From the IMG/VR virus record IMGVR_UViG_3300027782_000027, positions 124,001 to 188,000 of that record: 64,000 nt of DNA; one strand, given 5' to 3'. Under the pieces are notes generated by a model, which was not told the origin of the DNA, did not search any database, and saw only the letters and a list, made by a program, of their open reading frames with translations. The position numbers and the translations under genes are program-made. Shown here one piece after another: positions 19,645 through 29,818 of the stretch. Position 1 is the stretch's first letter; each line of letters opens with the position of its first letter. The DNA is from a virus.

Positions 19645-22600
19645 ATGCCGTCAACATATAGAATTAGAACAGAGTTAGGGGTAAACAAGACCATTCAGGT
19701 TAAGTTAGAACAAAATTACGACACTTTAGAGTTATTGTCTTTAACAATTTCGCCAAATAATTTATATACTCGTGCTTGTGCGAATTATGGTGTTGTTTGT
19801 GGTAGAGTTTTTTGTAATAATGGTTTTGGATTACCAAACGCAAGATTATCTATTTTCATACCTATTGATGAATTAGATATTACAAATCAAGATATTTCAG
19901 TTTTATATCCTTATCAGAGTATTAATGATATTAATGAGGATGGTTATAGATATAATTTATTACCTTATACACAATCTCATAGTGGACACGTTCCTGTTGG
20001 TACTTTCCCTGATAGGATTGACGCTCTAATTAACAAGACAGTAATTGAGGTTTATGATAAGTATTATCGATTCACAGTGAGTACAAACGACTCTGGTGAC
20101 TTTATGATACTTGGAGTCCCGACAGGTCAACAGACGTTGTTTATGCAAGTCGACCTTTCTGATATTGGTGAGTTCTCAATGACACCACAAGACCTGATAA
20201 GAATGGGTCTTGCTACTGAATCACAAGTTGACGGAACAAGATTTAAATTTTCAGAAAATTATAATGAGTTACCTCAAATTATTAGTATTTCAAAAACAAT
20301 ACAAGTCTCACCATTTTACGGTGAACCTGAGATATGTGATTATTCAATCCAACAGGTTGATTTTGATTTAACCTCTGAAAAAAATGTAACGATATCACCT
20401 ACTGCGGTTTTTATTGGTTCAATATTTTCAGCGAATGAAGGAACTAAAGTTACTAATACAAATAATAATGCTTGTAATGTTAAGAGGAACCTTGGTGAGA
20501 TGTGTGATTTAATTCCTGGTTCAGGTCAAATATTAGCATTAAGACAGACAATTCGCTTAGATAATTTAGGTCTCCCAATTATCGAACAATTTACATTAGA
20601 GAATGATGGTAAAATTATAGACCAAGACGGTACTTGGGTAACTGAGGTACCGATGAATTTAGATTATGTTTATACTGATGAGGAAGGTAATAGAAGAATA
20701 AGTGATAATCCTAATATCGGTATTCCTACCAAATCAAAATATCGATTTAAAATTAAATGGGACCAATCACCACAATTATCAGAATCAACTAAACGAGGAT
20801 ATTTTTTAGTTCCAAACATTAAAGAATATGGTTGGATTAACCCTACAAATGACCCGAATTTACAAGACTTAGTTGATAGTATTTTCACCATTGAAATTCC
20901 TGCGGGGACAACAGAATCATTTATTTATAATTTGATAAATGAAAATGAAGCCACCGCATATGTTTTTAGACTTAATGAAACGGTTAACGTTAATAATTTA
21001 AAAATAACTTATCCTGACGGAACGGTCTATAATAGTCAAAATTTTAGTAACAATTTTATAGGTGGTTTTCCAAACTTTAATTTATTTTGGGAATCACCTG
21101 ATTCCGAAACGGTAGCAACATTTATTTTTTACAAAATAAATTATACAAGATTTCAGTTAGAAGCGTCTTACGCTTTTAGTTTAGATTGGAATGATTACGC
21201 TAATGTCGATGATGCTTTGAGTTGTGAGGATACTTTTATGGAGTTGTATTTTAATAAGGTTTATACAATTAGTCAGATTATTGACAGGTACTCAACAGGA
21301 TTAAGACCTAGTAAAACTGTTCAAATTAAAAATATTCAAGACCCAAGTTGTGACGGTAGTATAAATAAATTTCCAATTAATGATGTTTTTTTAAGAATTA
21401 ATTTTAATTATATTTTTAATAATTTTTTACTTGATTTACTTAAATATATTTTAATTTCTTTAGTGCCGGCACTACATGTGTTAAGTTTTTTATGGTTAGT
21501 TTTAGCACCAATTATTGCGGTTATTCTATTAGTTGTTCAGTTAATAATTTTTATCATTTGTAATATAGTCAGAGGTATACAAAATATTTTTGGTAATTCT
21601 AATTTAGATTGTTCACCTCCTTCAGATTTCAGAAGTTTACTTCTTAATAATCCATTTAAAAATATAACATTATCTCTTTTACTTTATACCGAAGATGGTT
21701 GTGAAAGATGTAATTGTAAATCTGGTGAAATAACTGCTGATACTGATTTAATTGGTCAATTTACTCAGGTTCAAGAAGAGCAAGTTTCTATTTTAATGGA
21801 TACTACGGGATTCCAAACTTATACCAACAATTCAAACGATGTAATTTATGTGTCCAATTTGATTGCTGGAAATGCTGGTGAAGATGGTTTAAAAAGAAGA
21901 ACTCCCATAATTAAAGACAAATTAACATTAGTCACTGACCCTGATGCTGTAACTAGAACAATTGACATTGGATATTATTCACAATCTTTAACTTTTTCTG
22001 AAAGGTTAAATATGTTATCTTTTCCTGGTAGGTATTTTAAGGTTGGAGATAAACTAGACCCTTTGGGTATAAAAGTTTACATAGAACCAGAATTAAATAC
22101 TAGTATTGGTTCATTTCCAATATTCGACAGTACAACCCAAACCGTTCAACAACAAATCGTTGTTGGTACATCAAAGTTTCATTGGGATAACGCGATGATA
22201 ATCGCTTTGGACCCTGGAATTGATTTAACTGTTGGTGAAATCTTGAGTTTTCAAAACCCAAATCTTTCGAATGACCCAAACTATAAAAGAAACGAATCTT
22301 ATCCTGCGTCTTCAGGTCTTACCCAATCACCTCCAGTTTTTAATGGTGAAAGTATTGTTGGTGGTCAAATTACTGTTAATTGGACCCGAACGTATAATTT
22401 TACGACTTTAGCTAATGGTTATCAAAATCCGGCAGGACCAATTAATGGAGCAGCAGGCGGAGGAGTTGCGGAACAAACAACTTATAATGTTTCAGCAATA
22501 ACTGAAAACAATACTGTTACATCATTTGCTGCTGACATCGAATATTTTCAGGTGTTGAAAATTGGAAATTTAAACGATTTAAATCTAATTGCAGGTCTAA

Positions 22601-25236
22601 ATGGTATAAATGGTGTATTAAATCAAAATCAATATTACCGTAGTCAAGGAAGTGATGATGATGGTGAAGTCAATTGTTTTTATCTGAGGTTTAATTATTA
22701 TAATCCGACATTTGGTAGTGTTGGAGTTATATCAAATCCTGATAGTTATAAATACGCGATTTTAATGAGAGGTGTTGATGTCCATTCGCCAAGAGTTAAA
22801 CAAAAAATATGGTTAGGTAGTTTATTTTCTAATCAAGTCGATGAATCAAATATTCCCAACGATGTTAATGAATCGGATGTTTATGTTGAAGGTTATTTCA
22901 AACTGAATATCCCATACCAACCAAATACTTCAACTATTTTAAACGAAGAACAACAACAAGTTCAATGTCGACACAATCAGCTTCAAACTAATAATAGTGT
23001 TGACCAATTCGGTGGACGTATTTTCTACCCGAGTTATATGTTTCAGTATTACGACACTTCGTATATACCATTTCAAAGTGACCTACATTTATATTACTCT
23101 GCTTACGACGCTAGAAATTTCCCAGGAAATATTTTAAATGTTGTTCCTGAATATGATGAACTCTACCTTACTACTGGTACTCAAACAACAACAGATTCGG
23201 GGTTTCTTAGAGTTGATTTTAGCAATTTTTTTACAGGTTCTCTTTCTATCTTAAAAAATTGTGGTCAAAGTGCTGCTGGTGGTAATAATAACGATTGTGA
23301 TGATGATTTAGCACCTAATTTTCCACAAACACTCCAAAAAACATGGAATTTTTACGAGCAATTTGATAATTCCATATTTGGAGATTTTTTGGCGAATTAT
23401 AGAATAGGACAAGTTGTTGAGGGAGGTTCTATGTATGCGTATAAGAACGGGAGAAATTTCTATGACAGTCCATGTCAAGGTGATACTGACGACCAAGATA
23501 TGAAGATTCCGTCGAACATACCGACCATGAAATACCTTTCACCTTCATACCGAACAATAACATCACCTGGTACAACATATCCAACTGTAAACTTTAATAA
23601 TAGACAAAGAATTGTTGTTAGGTCAAATAGAATGCCAACCTCAACAAACGAACAAATTTCAGGACCAAATAGTTTCCAATTACATCAGAATTCAAGATTT
23701 GCTGTCTACAGATTATCAGATACTGGTGGTGTACAGGAATTAGAAAACATAACACAATACCCAACAAATTCGGATAATGAATCGGCTTCCGCATTTGTTC
23801 CATTTACGAATGTTTTAGAATCTGTAAATAATTGTGAAAAAGCGGTTATGCTAAATTGTTATGGTACTGATGAAAATGGTAGTCCTATTATTAAAGACGA
23901 CTGTCCGCAACTTATGGACCCTGACGGACCTAAAAAATTCTTTAACTATGGAACAGGATGTTATAATTTAATTTCGAGAGCTTTTGGTAGTTTACCAAAA
24001 GATTTGGAATTGATAAATGAATGGTCAAGTAGAAATAAAATTTCAAATGCAGTTTGTTTGGGGGTATTCTCACATAGTTTTTCCAACAATTGGATTAACG
24101 GAACTTTATTTGCCTATCCATTTGAAAATAAAAGATTTTTTGATTCTCAAAATCAACCTTATAGTATTTTTTGTAAAAGTTTAATTTATTTACATGAAAC
24201 ATCTCAGAATTTTTATTATAGAAGTTCTGCATGGGACGGGGATAGATTTTTAGGTAAACCATCGGTAGTTTATAATGAGAAACAAGTCGGTAACGAAAGG
24301 TATTTAGGAAGTCCGACAACTATTATGGATTTAGGGCCTAAAGATACCTTTATACAGGAATTAGTTAATACTGATGAATATGATGGGTATATTGTATCAA
24401 AAGTACCATCAACATCCTATAAAGATATTAGTGAAATATTTAATTTATTTGTTTTAAGTAGATTGGTAAATAATAGTTTTATTGAAAATTTATTAATTTC
24501 TCTTTTACCTGAAATTGTAATGGCGACGTTCTTTACAAATAAAAGATGGGGAGCGTTTAATGCTCTACCGGCATATGTTGATGGAGATTATTCACAGATG
24601 TTATCAATTAACTCTGAATTTGGAATAAGTGAATTTAACGTTTCAAATTACGCTCAACCATTAGACTCAGGATTTCAGTCGGTTTATTTTGGAGGGTCGG
24701 GAGCGTATCCTTTATTTGGAATATTCTTAACTGGTAACACACAAGATAGAGATTTTATCACACCGAGAAGAACTATATGGAATCCAAACGCCTCTATTAA
24801 CCAAAACCCTGATTATAACTTTAGTCAAATACCAGTGAAAACTCAAACAGTGCCATTTTATCAGTGGAAATTAGATAACCAAAACTACTCTAGTATTGGA
24901 CAGTATACAATTTTTGGTAATCAAAATAACAATTGGGTTACGGATTCACAAGTAACACCACCTAATTTCTTTTCTTATGGATATCAGAATATGGATAGAC
25001 TTAATCCAGCTTCAAATTATTTTCAACCTGACGGTAATAACTCTAATTATTTTAGAGCAACATTAATTAATTTCTCAAGTGGTATACCGACAATTGCTCT
25101 TCCACAGACATTTAGTAATAATACAAGTTTTGTTGTTGGAGCTCCACAACACTTTTATTTTGGTTTGGTAAAAGGAGGAAGTGCTATTGATAAGTTTAGA
25201 ATAAAATACGTTAATACAGAATTAATAATTGAATAA
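19645..25236 (+). CDS. Giant structural protein with an internal membrane-like segment (1863 aa)
   Basis: A very large virion protein of unknown exact role. Residues about 48-165 look like a carboxypeptidase-regulatory-like beta sandwich: GRVFCNNGFGLPNARLSIF, later TNDSGDFMILGVPTGQQTL and VDLSDIGEFSMTPQDLIRMG. Residues 594-644 form about 50 nearly uninterrupted hydrophobic residues with a central PALHVL and PIIAVILLVV, enough for two membrane helices. A Cys-rich DGCERCNCKSGE follows near residue 690. The rest is Asn/Tyr/Ser-rich and unassigned. The position after the gp25- and gp6-like genes suggests a baseplate protein. The hydrophobic stretch could be buried in the particle until DNA ejection and then enter the host membrane, which is inference. 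Confidence 0.6.
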   Translation: MPSTYRIRTELGVNKTIQVKLEQNYDTLELLSLTISPNNLYTRACANYGVVCGRVFCNNGFGLPNARLSIFIPIDELDITNQDISVLYPYQSINDINEDGYRYNLLPYTQSHSGHVPVGTFPDRIDALINKTVIEVYDKYYRFTVSTNDSGDFMILGVPTGQQTLFMQVDLSDIGEFSMTPQDLIRMGLATESQVDGTRFKFSENYNELPQIISISKTIQVSPFYGEPEICDYSIQQVDFDLTSEKNVTISPTAVFIGSIFSANEGTKVTNTNNNACNVKRNLGEMCDLIPGSGQILALRQTIRLDNLGLPIIEQFTLENDGKIIDQDGTWVTEVPMNLDYVYTDEEGNRRISDNPNIGIPTKSKYRFKIKWDQSPQLSESTKRGYFLVPNIKEYGWINPTNDPNLQDLVDSIFTIEIPAGTTESFIYNLINENEATAYVFRLNETVNVNNLKITYPDGTVYNSQNFSNNFIGGFPNFNLFWESPDSETVATFIFYKINYTRFQLEASYAFSLDWNDYANVDDALSCEDTFMELYFNKVYTISQIIDRYSTGLRPSKTVQIKNIQDPSCDGSINKFPINDVFLRINFNYIFNNFLLDLLKYILISLVPALHVLSFLWLVLAPIIAVILLVVQLIIFIICNIVRGIQNIFGNSNLDCSPPSDFRSLLLNNPFKNITLSLLLYTEDGCERCNCKSGEITADTDLIGQFTQVQEEQVSILMDTTGFQTYTNNSNDVIYVSNLIAGNAGEDGLKRRTPIIKDKLTLVTDPDAVTRTIDIGYYSQSLTFSERLNMLSFPGRYFKVGDKLDPLGIKVYIEPELNTSIGSFPIFDSTTQTVQQQIVVGTSKFHWDNAMIIALDPGIDLTVGEILSFQNPNLSNDPNYKRNESYPASSGLTQSPPVFNGESIVGGQITVNWTRTYNFTTLANGYQNPAGPINGAAGGGVAEQTTYNVSAITENNTVTSFAADIEYFQVLKIGNLNDLNLIAGLNGINGVLNQNQYYRSQGSDDDGEVNCFYLRFNYYNPTFGSVGVISNPDSYKYAILMRGVDVHSPRVKQKIWLGSLFSNQVDESNIPNDVNESDVYVEGYFKLNIPYQPNTSTILNEEQQQVQCRHNQLQTNNSVDQFGGRIFYPSYMFQYYDTSYIPFQSDLHLYYSAYDARNFPGNILNVVPEYDELYLTTGTQTTTDSGFLRVDFSNFFTGSLSILKNCGQSAAGGNNNDCDDDLAPNFPQTLQKTWNFYEQFDNSIFGDFLANYRIGQVVEGGSMYAYKNGRNFYDSPCQGDTDDQDMKIPSNIPTMKYLSPSYRTITSPGTTYPTVNFNNRQRIVVRSNRMPTSTNEQISGPNSFQLHQNSRFAVYRLSDTGGVQELENITQYPTNSDNESASAFVPFTNVLESVNNCEKAVMLNCYGTDENGSPIIKDDCPQLMDPDGPKKFFNYGTGCYNLISRAFGSLPKDLELINEWSSRNKISNAVCLGVFSHSFSNNWINGTLFAYPFENKRFFDSQNQPYSIFCKSLIYLHETSQNFYYRSSAWDGDRFLGKPSVVYNEKQVGNERYLGSPTTIMDLGPKDTFIQELVNTDEYDGYIVSKVPSTSYKDISEIFNLFVLSRLVNNSFIENLLISLLPEIVMATFFTNKRWGAFNALPAYVDGDYSQMLSINSEFGISEFNVSNYAQPLDSGFQSVYFGGSGAYPLFGIFLTGNTQDRDFITPRRTIWNPNASINQNPDYNFSQIPVKTQTVPFYQWKLDNQNYSSIGQYTIFGNQNNNWVTDSQVTPPNFFSYGYQNMDRLNPASNYFQPDGNNSNYFRATLINFSSGIPTIALPQTFSNNTSFVVGAPQHFYFGLVKGGSAIDKFRIKYVNTELIIE

Positions 25237-27013
25237 ATCTAACGAAATAACTATAGTAAAAGGTTCTGCAAGATATGCGGGAGCACCCGATATTGATTCT
25301 AAAATATCAGTTGAATTAAACTCAACATTAAAGGAGATGACTGAATATGACAGAAATCTACTTGTTGATTTAGAAAATTTATTTGATAGAGAAAGACAAG
25401 AGTGTGATACTTTTGTCCCGACATGTAAGTTTACATTTATATTTGAAAATTCATATAGTGGACTTACAGGGCCTAAAACTGGCCCTTACGACCCGATTAA
25501 CAGAAATCTTTATTATGTTAATCCTTTATACTATCGTCTTTTACAAAATGACCAACAAGACCCAAGTAATGAGATTGCGTGGGGAGGATTTCCACAATAT
25601 TATGAGTTTGATTTTATAAGAACAGATTCTAATGTGGTTGGATATACCCAACCACTTGTAGGTCAAACTCCTCAGTATCATATCTTATTTGACGCTAAAG
25701 AACAATCATACTATAATTGGTTTTTTCATTTAAGCTATCCGTCTGAAAAATATTTTAATCAATCGATGGAATATCAGTTTGAAGATGGTGAAATATTTAC
25801 ATGGACTGTTTCTCAGGGAATTCCTTTTGTCATTTCAAATGATAAATTTAATGGTCAGCCTGTTATTATCTTTAAATGTGCAATGGACCACGGATTAAGT
25901 GTTGGAGAAAGTGTTGAACTTTCTTTAAATTGTGATGGTGTTAATATTTTTGATGTTTATAGGTTAGGCGATGGATATACTAATTCTGAAACAAATGTTT
26001 TTATGATTTTTAATATTGGTTTCTTATGTGATATCTTTTTTGATGGACAAAAAGGAACTTTAAAAAGAATTACAAATAAAGAAAATTTAAATGAAAGTAA
26101 ATCAGAATATTATGTTAGAAGACATAAAATTATTACAAATTATACTGACGCTATCTTAACTAACACCGCTTTTGAAAATAACGCATTTAGAAAAACCACC
26201 AAATTTGAGACAAAGTCATTAACACCAAATTTAAGCGCTCGAACATCACTAAAAGAAGGAACACAAAGTTATAGTTTATCGTTTAAAAATACATTCTCAA
26301 TAGATGGATTAAAAGATAATTTAAATAGACCTCTAACTGAATTATATGTTACATCTGTTAATCGAGGAAGATTTGGATTTTTTAATCCATTAAAAAAAGG
26401 ATGGGGGTTTAATCTTGGTCCTGAATTAAATACATGGTGGGGTAATCCAAACAATGAAACAAATATAACTCAAACGAGTTTTAATAGACCTGGACCATTT
26501 ATTACAGATTCATTCGGAAATCCTGCTGGAACATTAATAACATTTTATTATAATAATCCATTAGAAGTTGATGATTTAATTGATGGGGATTTATGTGAAT
26601 GGAATGATACCACACAAGAAGAGCAAGTTTTAAGTTTACATTATCATAAAATAACATTTAATCCTAAAGTTTTTGATGTAAAACCAAATAGTTCTTTGGG
26701 CTATTATTATAATACACATTACAAGTTTCAGTTAAGAACATTTTCATCTTATATCGAAAATGTTGATAGAGATGTTTTGGTATATAATCTACCAAGTTAT
26801 AGTTATTACTCGGCCTATAACCAAAAGTTTTTTTGGAGAGATATTTACACGTATGGATATATTGATGTTGATGGTGTAGGTGTAGACAATCCATTTTTAA
26901 ATAATAAACACTATTTGTTTGAAGATTTTATTTTCAGATTGATACCTGAAGGAAGTAGTATCAATGAAAATTCAACATTAGTTAATGACCCATTAATCGA
27001 CGATTGTGAATAA
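25229..27013 (+). CDS. Structural protein, unknown (594 aa)
   Basis: Starts with TTG, overlapping the end of the preceding gene by eight bases; the first in-frame ATG would remove 36 residues including a conserved-looking GSARYAGAPDIDSK start. No family is recognised. The protein is rich in aromatic residues, Asn and Asp (NPLYYRLLQ, YYNWFFHLSYPSEKYF, FFWRDIYTYGYIDVDGV), typical of beta-rich virion proteins. It lies inside a run of tightly packed genes with one- to eight-base overlaps that includes wedge proteins, so a baseplate or tail role is likely. Confidence 0.65.
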   Translation: MNKSNEITIVKGSARYAGAPDIDSKISVELNSTLKEMTEYDRNLLVDLENLFDRERQECDTFVPTCKFTFIFENSYSGLTGPKTGPYDPINRNLYYVNPLYYRLLQNDQQDPSNEIAWGGFPQYYEFDFIRTDSNVVGYTQPLVGQTPQYHILFDAKEQSYYNWFFHLSYPSEKYFNQSMEYQFEDGEIFTWTVSQGIPFVISNDKFNGQPVIIFKCAMDHGLSVGESVELSLNCDGVNIFDVYRLGDGYTNSETNVFMIFNIGFLCDIFFDGQKGTLKRITNKENLNESKSEYYVRRHKIITNYTDAILTNTAFENNAFRKTTKFETKSLTPNLSARTSLKEGTQSYSLSFKNTFSIDGLKDNLNRPLTELYVTSVNRGRFGFFNPLKKGWGFNLGPELNTWWGNPNNETNITQTSFNRPGPFITDSFGNPAGTLITFYYNNPLEVDDLIDGDLCEWNDTTQEEQVLSLHYHKITFNPKVFDVKPNSSLGYYYNTHYKFQLRTFSSYIENVDRDVLVYNLPSYSYYSAYNQKFFWRDIYTYGYIDVDGVGVDNPFLNNKHYLFEDFIFRLIPEGSSINENSTLVNDPLIDDCE

Positions 27014-27779
27014 AATTAAATTAACAAATAAAGATATTAATAGAAATATTAATATCCCAATTAATATGAATTGGGATTTCTTGGATAGAGAAGATACTTT
27101 AATTAAGTATGAAGAAGAAGTTCTAAATAAAATTTTGGGATTTCCAAATGATTACGAGGTTAGAAGATTTGAAATGTTTCAAAATCCTAATAATGATATA
27201 ACCTCATCATTAACATATAATTTTAATTTTAAATCAACAACTAATGATGATTGGGTTTTAAATTATTCTGATTCAGGTCGATTTACTCAGAGAGAACTTT
27301 ATAATAACACAAAAATATACGACAAATCTTTTTTTAAATTAGATTTTTACGATACAACAAATCCTCAAACAAAAAAAAATTATTTAACAATAATTCTTAA
27401 TAAAAGACCAAATAAAACAACATATACTTTTCCAAATCAAATCACTCCTGTTGAAATTGATTTACCATCATTTACTTTAAATTACAATAAAAATCAAGAG
27501 GGATTTTTTATTTATTGGTTTGATGACCCATCAATCTTAAACATTAGTACTTTGTATATGACAGCAAAGTTCTTCGATGCGTCAAACGGACAATTTACTT
27601 CTTTTACAACAAAAAAACAAACAACATCAACAACACCATATCGTTTAGGAACTGATTTTTTTAATAGAAGAGTTAGTTTTAATTATGTTGATAGCACATA
27701 TAAAATAACACTTATGGACCAACCGGCAACACAAGAAAATGTTATCGAATGGTATGAGTATATAAACCCATCAATATAA
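27006..27779 (+). CDS. Structural protein, unknown (257 aa)
   Basis: A GTG start overlaps the preceding stop by eight bases. The start context (TGAATAA, protein starting MNK) mirrors that of the gene before it. The protein is beta-strand-rich with TNDDWVLNYSDSGRFT and a Thr-rich FTSFTTKKQTTSTTPYRLG segment, and has no recognised domain. The stop overlaps the next ATG by one base. It is part of the same translationally coupled structural run. Confidence 0.65.
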   Translation: MNKIKLTNKDINRNINIPINMNWDFLDREDTLIKYEEEVLNKILGFPNDYEVRRFEMFQNPNNDITSSLTYNFNFKSTTNDDWVLNYSDSGRFTQRELYNNTKIYDKSFFKLDFYDTTNPQTKKNYLTIILNKRPNKTTYTFPNQITPVEIDLPSFTLNYNKNQEGFFIYWFDDPSILNISTLYMTAKFFDASNGQFTSFTTKKQTTSTTPYRLGTDFFNRRVSFNYVDSTYKITLMDQPATQENVIEWYEYINPSI

Positions 27780-28861
27780 TGGAAATTTTTAAAGTTAAAA
27801 TATCACCTGAAGTTTTAAAAGACGATATTGTTTATGAAACATATAGTGGTTATACATTTGGTGTTTACAGTGGATTAACAAATATTCTTAAAGGAGGTCC
27901 TGATGGTTCTTCTTTATTGACAGGTCTTACCATACCAATTTTATTAAAACAAAAATATCAAGATATTGGATACTATGATGGTTTTGATGGTAAGATAAAA
28001 CAAGAAAATATGTCTGCAAATTTTTTGTTTTATTCTACAATAGAAAATCCATATACTTTTAAAATACTTAATACTTCAGATAATGAAAATGTTTATTTGT
28101 TTAACTCGACCTACCAAGTTGATTGGGGGGACGGAACAACACAAACAATTACCACATTTTATCCTGAGGAAATTACACATAACTATTCAGGACCTTTACC
28201 TGAACCGACAGGTTATACAATTACATTAACACAAACAAACTTATGGGGTGTAATTCAAGTCAAAAAGAATATTGTTGTTCCATACTCAGTCGCTCAAAAT
28301 ACTGACCAATATGGAACCGTAACATTTGCTAACACTAATGGAAGTTGGAGTGCAACTCCGTCATCATATAATTTTATTTTTACAGGAGATGCTTATAATC
28401 AGTTAGCATATCAAGTAAGTTCTTTCTATACTGAGGTTCCATTTTTCGTAACAGGATATACTACATCAAGATTAAATGATTTGGGAACTTATGGACCAAG
28501 TCAATTTGTTGTTGGACAAACAGTTCCATTACCACAAAGAGAATATGGTATGGTTGAATCCATGAGTAGTGCTTATACTGCGTATACTATAAACGGAACA
28601 ACCTACCAAGATTATCCTGACGGAACAACAATTTTTGTATTACCATCTTCAGGTATGACTTCAGATATGTTTTCAGTTAGTGCAATTACTAAAAATGAAG
28701 CGTTAATGAATGTTATTGACCAACCTCAGTTATATAATTCAATTTTTGTTGAACGTGGTAAAAATTCAGGGGTTGAAAACTTTTTGAGATTAGGTGAAGT
28801 TTCTAATTTAAGCGATTTGTTAAATTATGGATATAACTATTTCATTATAAAACAGGGATAA
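27779..28861 (+). CDS. Structural protein with a PKD-like domain (360 aa)
   Basis: Residues about 90-165 have the hallmark of a PKD (Ig-like) domain: YQVDWGDGTTQTITTF followed by a HNYSGPL segment and the closing strand GYTITLTQTNLWG. PKD domains usually mediate surface or carbohydrate contacts and are common in Bacteroidota surface proteins. The flanking parts are unassigned. The start overlaps the preceding stop by one base and a 51-base gap follows, so it ends this coupled run. Confidence 0.7.
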   Translation: MEIFKVKISPEVLKDDIVYETYSGYTFGVYSGLTNILKGGPDGSSLLTGLTIPILLKQKYQDIGYYDGFDGKIKQENMSANFLFYSTIENPYTFKILNTSDNENVYLFNSTYQVDWGDGTTQTITTFYPEEITHNYSGPLPEPTGYTITLTQTNLWGVIQVKKNIVVPYSVAQNTDQYGTVTFANTNGSWSATPSSYNFIFTGDAYNQLAYQVSSFYTEVPFFVTGYTTSRLNDLGTYGPSQFVVGQTVPLPQREYGMVESMSSAYTAYTINGTTYQDYPDGTTIFVLPSSGMTSDMFSVSAITKNEALMNVIDQPQLYNSIFVERGKNSGVENFLRLGEVSNLSDLLNYGYNYFIIKQG

Positions 28862-28877
28862 GAAATTTAAATTTAAC

Positions 28878-28885
28878 TATTTATA
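28878..28885 (+). promoter_or_regulatory. TATTTATA motif before the 301-residue gene
   Basis: An exact TATTTATA sits in the 51-base gap before the TTG start at 28913, ending 27 bases upstream of it. Confidence 0.4.
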
Positions 28886-28912
28886 AAAATAAACTACTAA
28901 AGCAATAAGAAC

Positions 28913-29818
28913 TTGGCAACTGGTAATTACGGAACTATAAGATTGGCAGACGTTAGTCCTGCTGATGTTGAAATAATATTAAATTATACACCATCAAGAG
29001 ATGACACCCAAGGGTTTGTTTTGAAAAAATTAAACTCACTTGAGTTATTGCGTCCTTACTTTAGTAATTCAAGTGTTGGTGGGACTACTACGGAGATATT
29101 AGGAGGATTGTATAATCTTACATTACCATCAACTGAGTTTAACAATTTGGGGATTTACACTTTGATGTTACGTCCATCTCAAATCAGAACATCAATTACT
29201 GATTGTGGAGTTTTATCTGCGTTACCAAATGTGAGAGGTATTATTATTGACTTAAATAATGTTCCATCAGAGTATCTAAACAAGTTTGTTAATCAAGGAT
29301 TAGTTGGATATAGGATTGAATACCTTAATAATGACGGTTCTAAAGTTACTAATTTTTTTAGAATAATAACTTCATCTTTTTATTGTGAGGCAATTTTAGC
29401 AAACACTAATAATACAAGTGATAAGGCGGTAAGATATAGATACACAGATAGTGAAACTAATCTAATGTTCTGCACAGTATCACCAAGTTCATCACCATCA
29501 AATAAACCAAACGTTACACCATTCATTGGTTCACCAGGACAAAATGTTATTATTACTAATACATTTTTTGACCCTACAGTAATTGAGGTTGAGATTGTAG
29601 AATATGACACATCAAGTTTAGCGATTGCTCTTTATGGTAATCAAACTAAATCTATTGAAGATGGTATATACACAATCTATGATAGTGATAATAACATTTA
29701 TAAGCAATATAACTTGTACGAAATTAGAGACCAATTTAATGAACTTCTATATGAAGTTAGACAAGATAGAAATAATAATATTGATTTCACTAAAAACTTT
29801 GACAATATCATTGCTTAA
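28913..29818 (+). CDS. Structural protein, unknown (301 aa)
   Basis: The TTG start is followed by GCA ACT (MAT), like the ATGGC starts of several neighbours, and no earlier start is available after the previous gene. The N-terminal third (GTIRLADVSPADVEIILNY) and the segment GIYTLMLRPSQIRTSITDCG look like an ordered beta domain. A Ser/Pro linker (SPSSSPSNKP) divides it from a C-terminal part ending in IYDSDNNIYKQYNLYEIRDQ. No family is recognised. The stop overlaps the next start by one base, coupling it to the 988-residue tail protein. Confidence 0.65.
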   Translation: MATGNYGTIRLADVSPADVEIILNYTPSRDDTQGFVLKKLNSLELLRPYFSNSSVGGTTTEILGGLYNLTLPSTEFNNLGIYTLMLRPSQIRTSITDCGVLSALPNVRGIIIDLNNVPSEYLNKFVNQGLVGYRIEYLNNDGSKVTNFFRIITSSFYCEAILANTNNTSDKAVRYRYTDSETNLMFCTVSPSSSPSNKPNVTPFIGSPGQNVIITNTFFDPTVIEVEIVEYDTSSLAIALYGNQTKSIEDGIYTIYDSDNNIYKQYNLYEIRDQFNELLYEVRQDRNNNIDFTKNFDNIIA

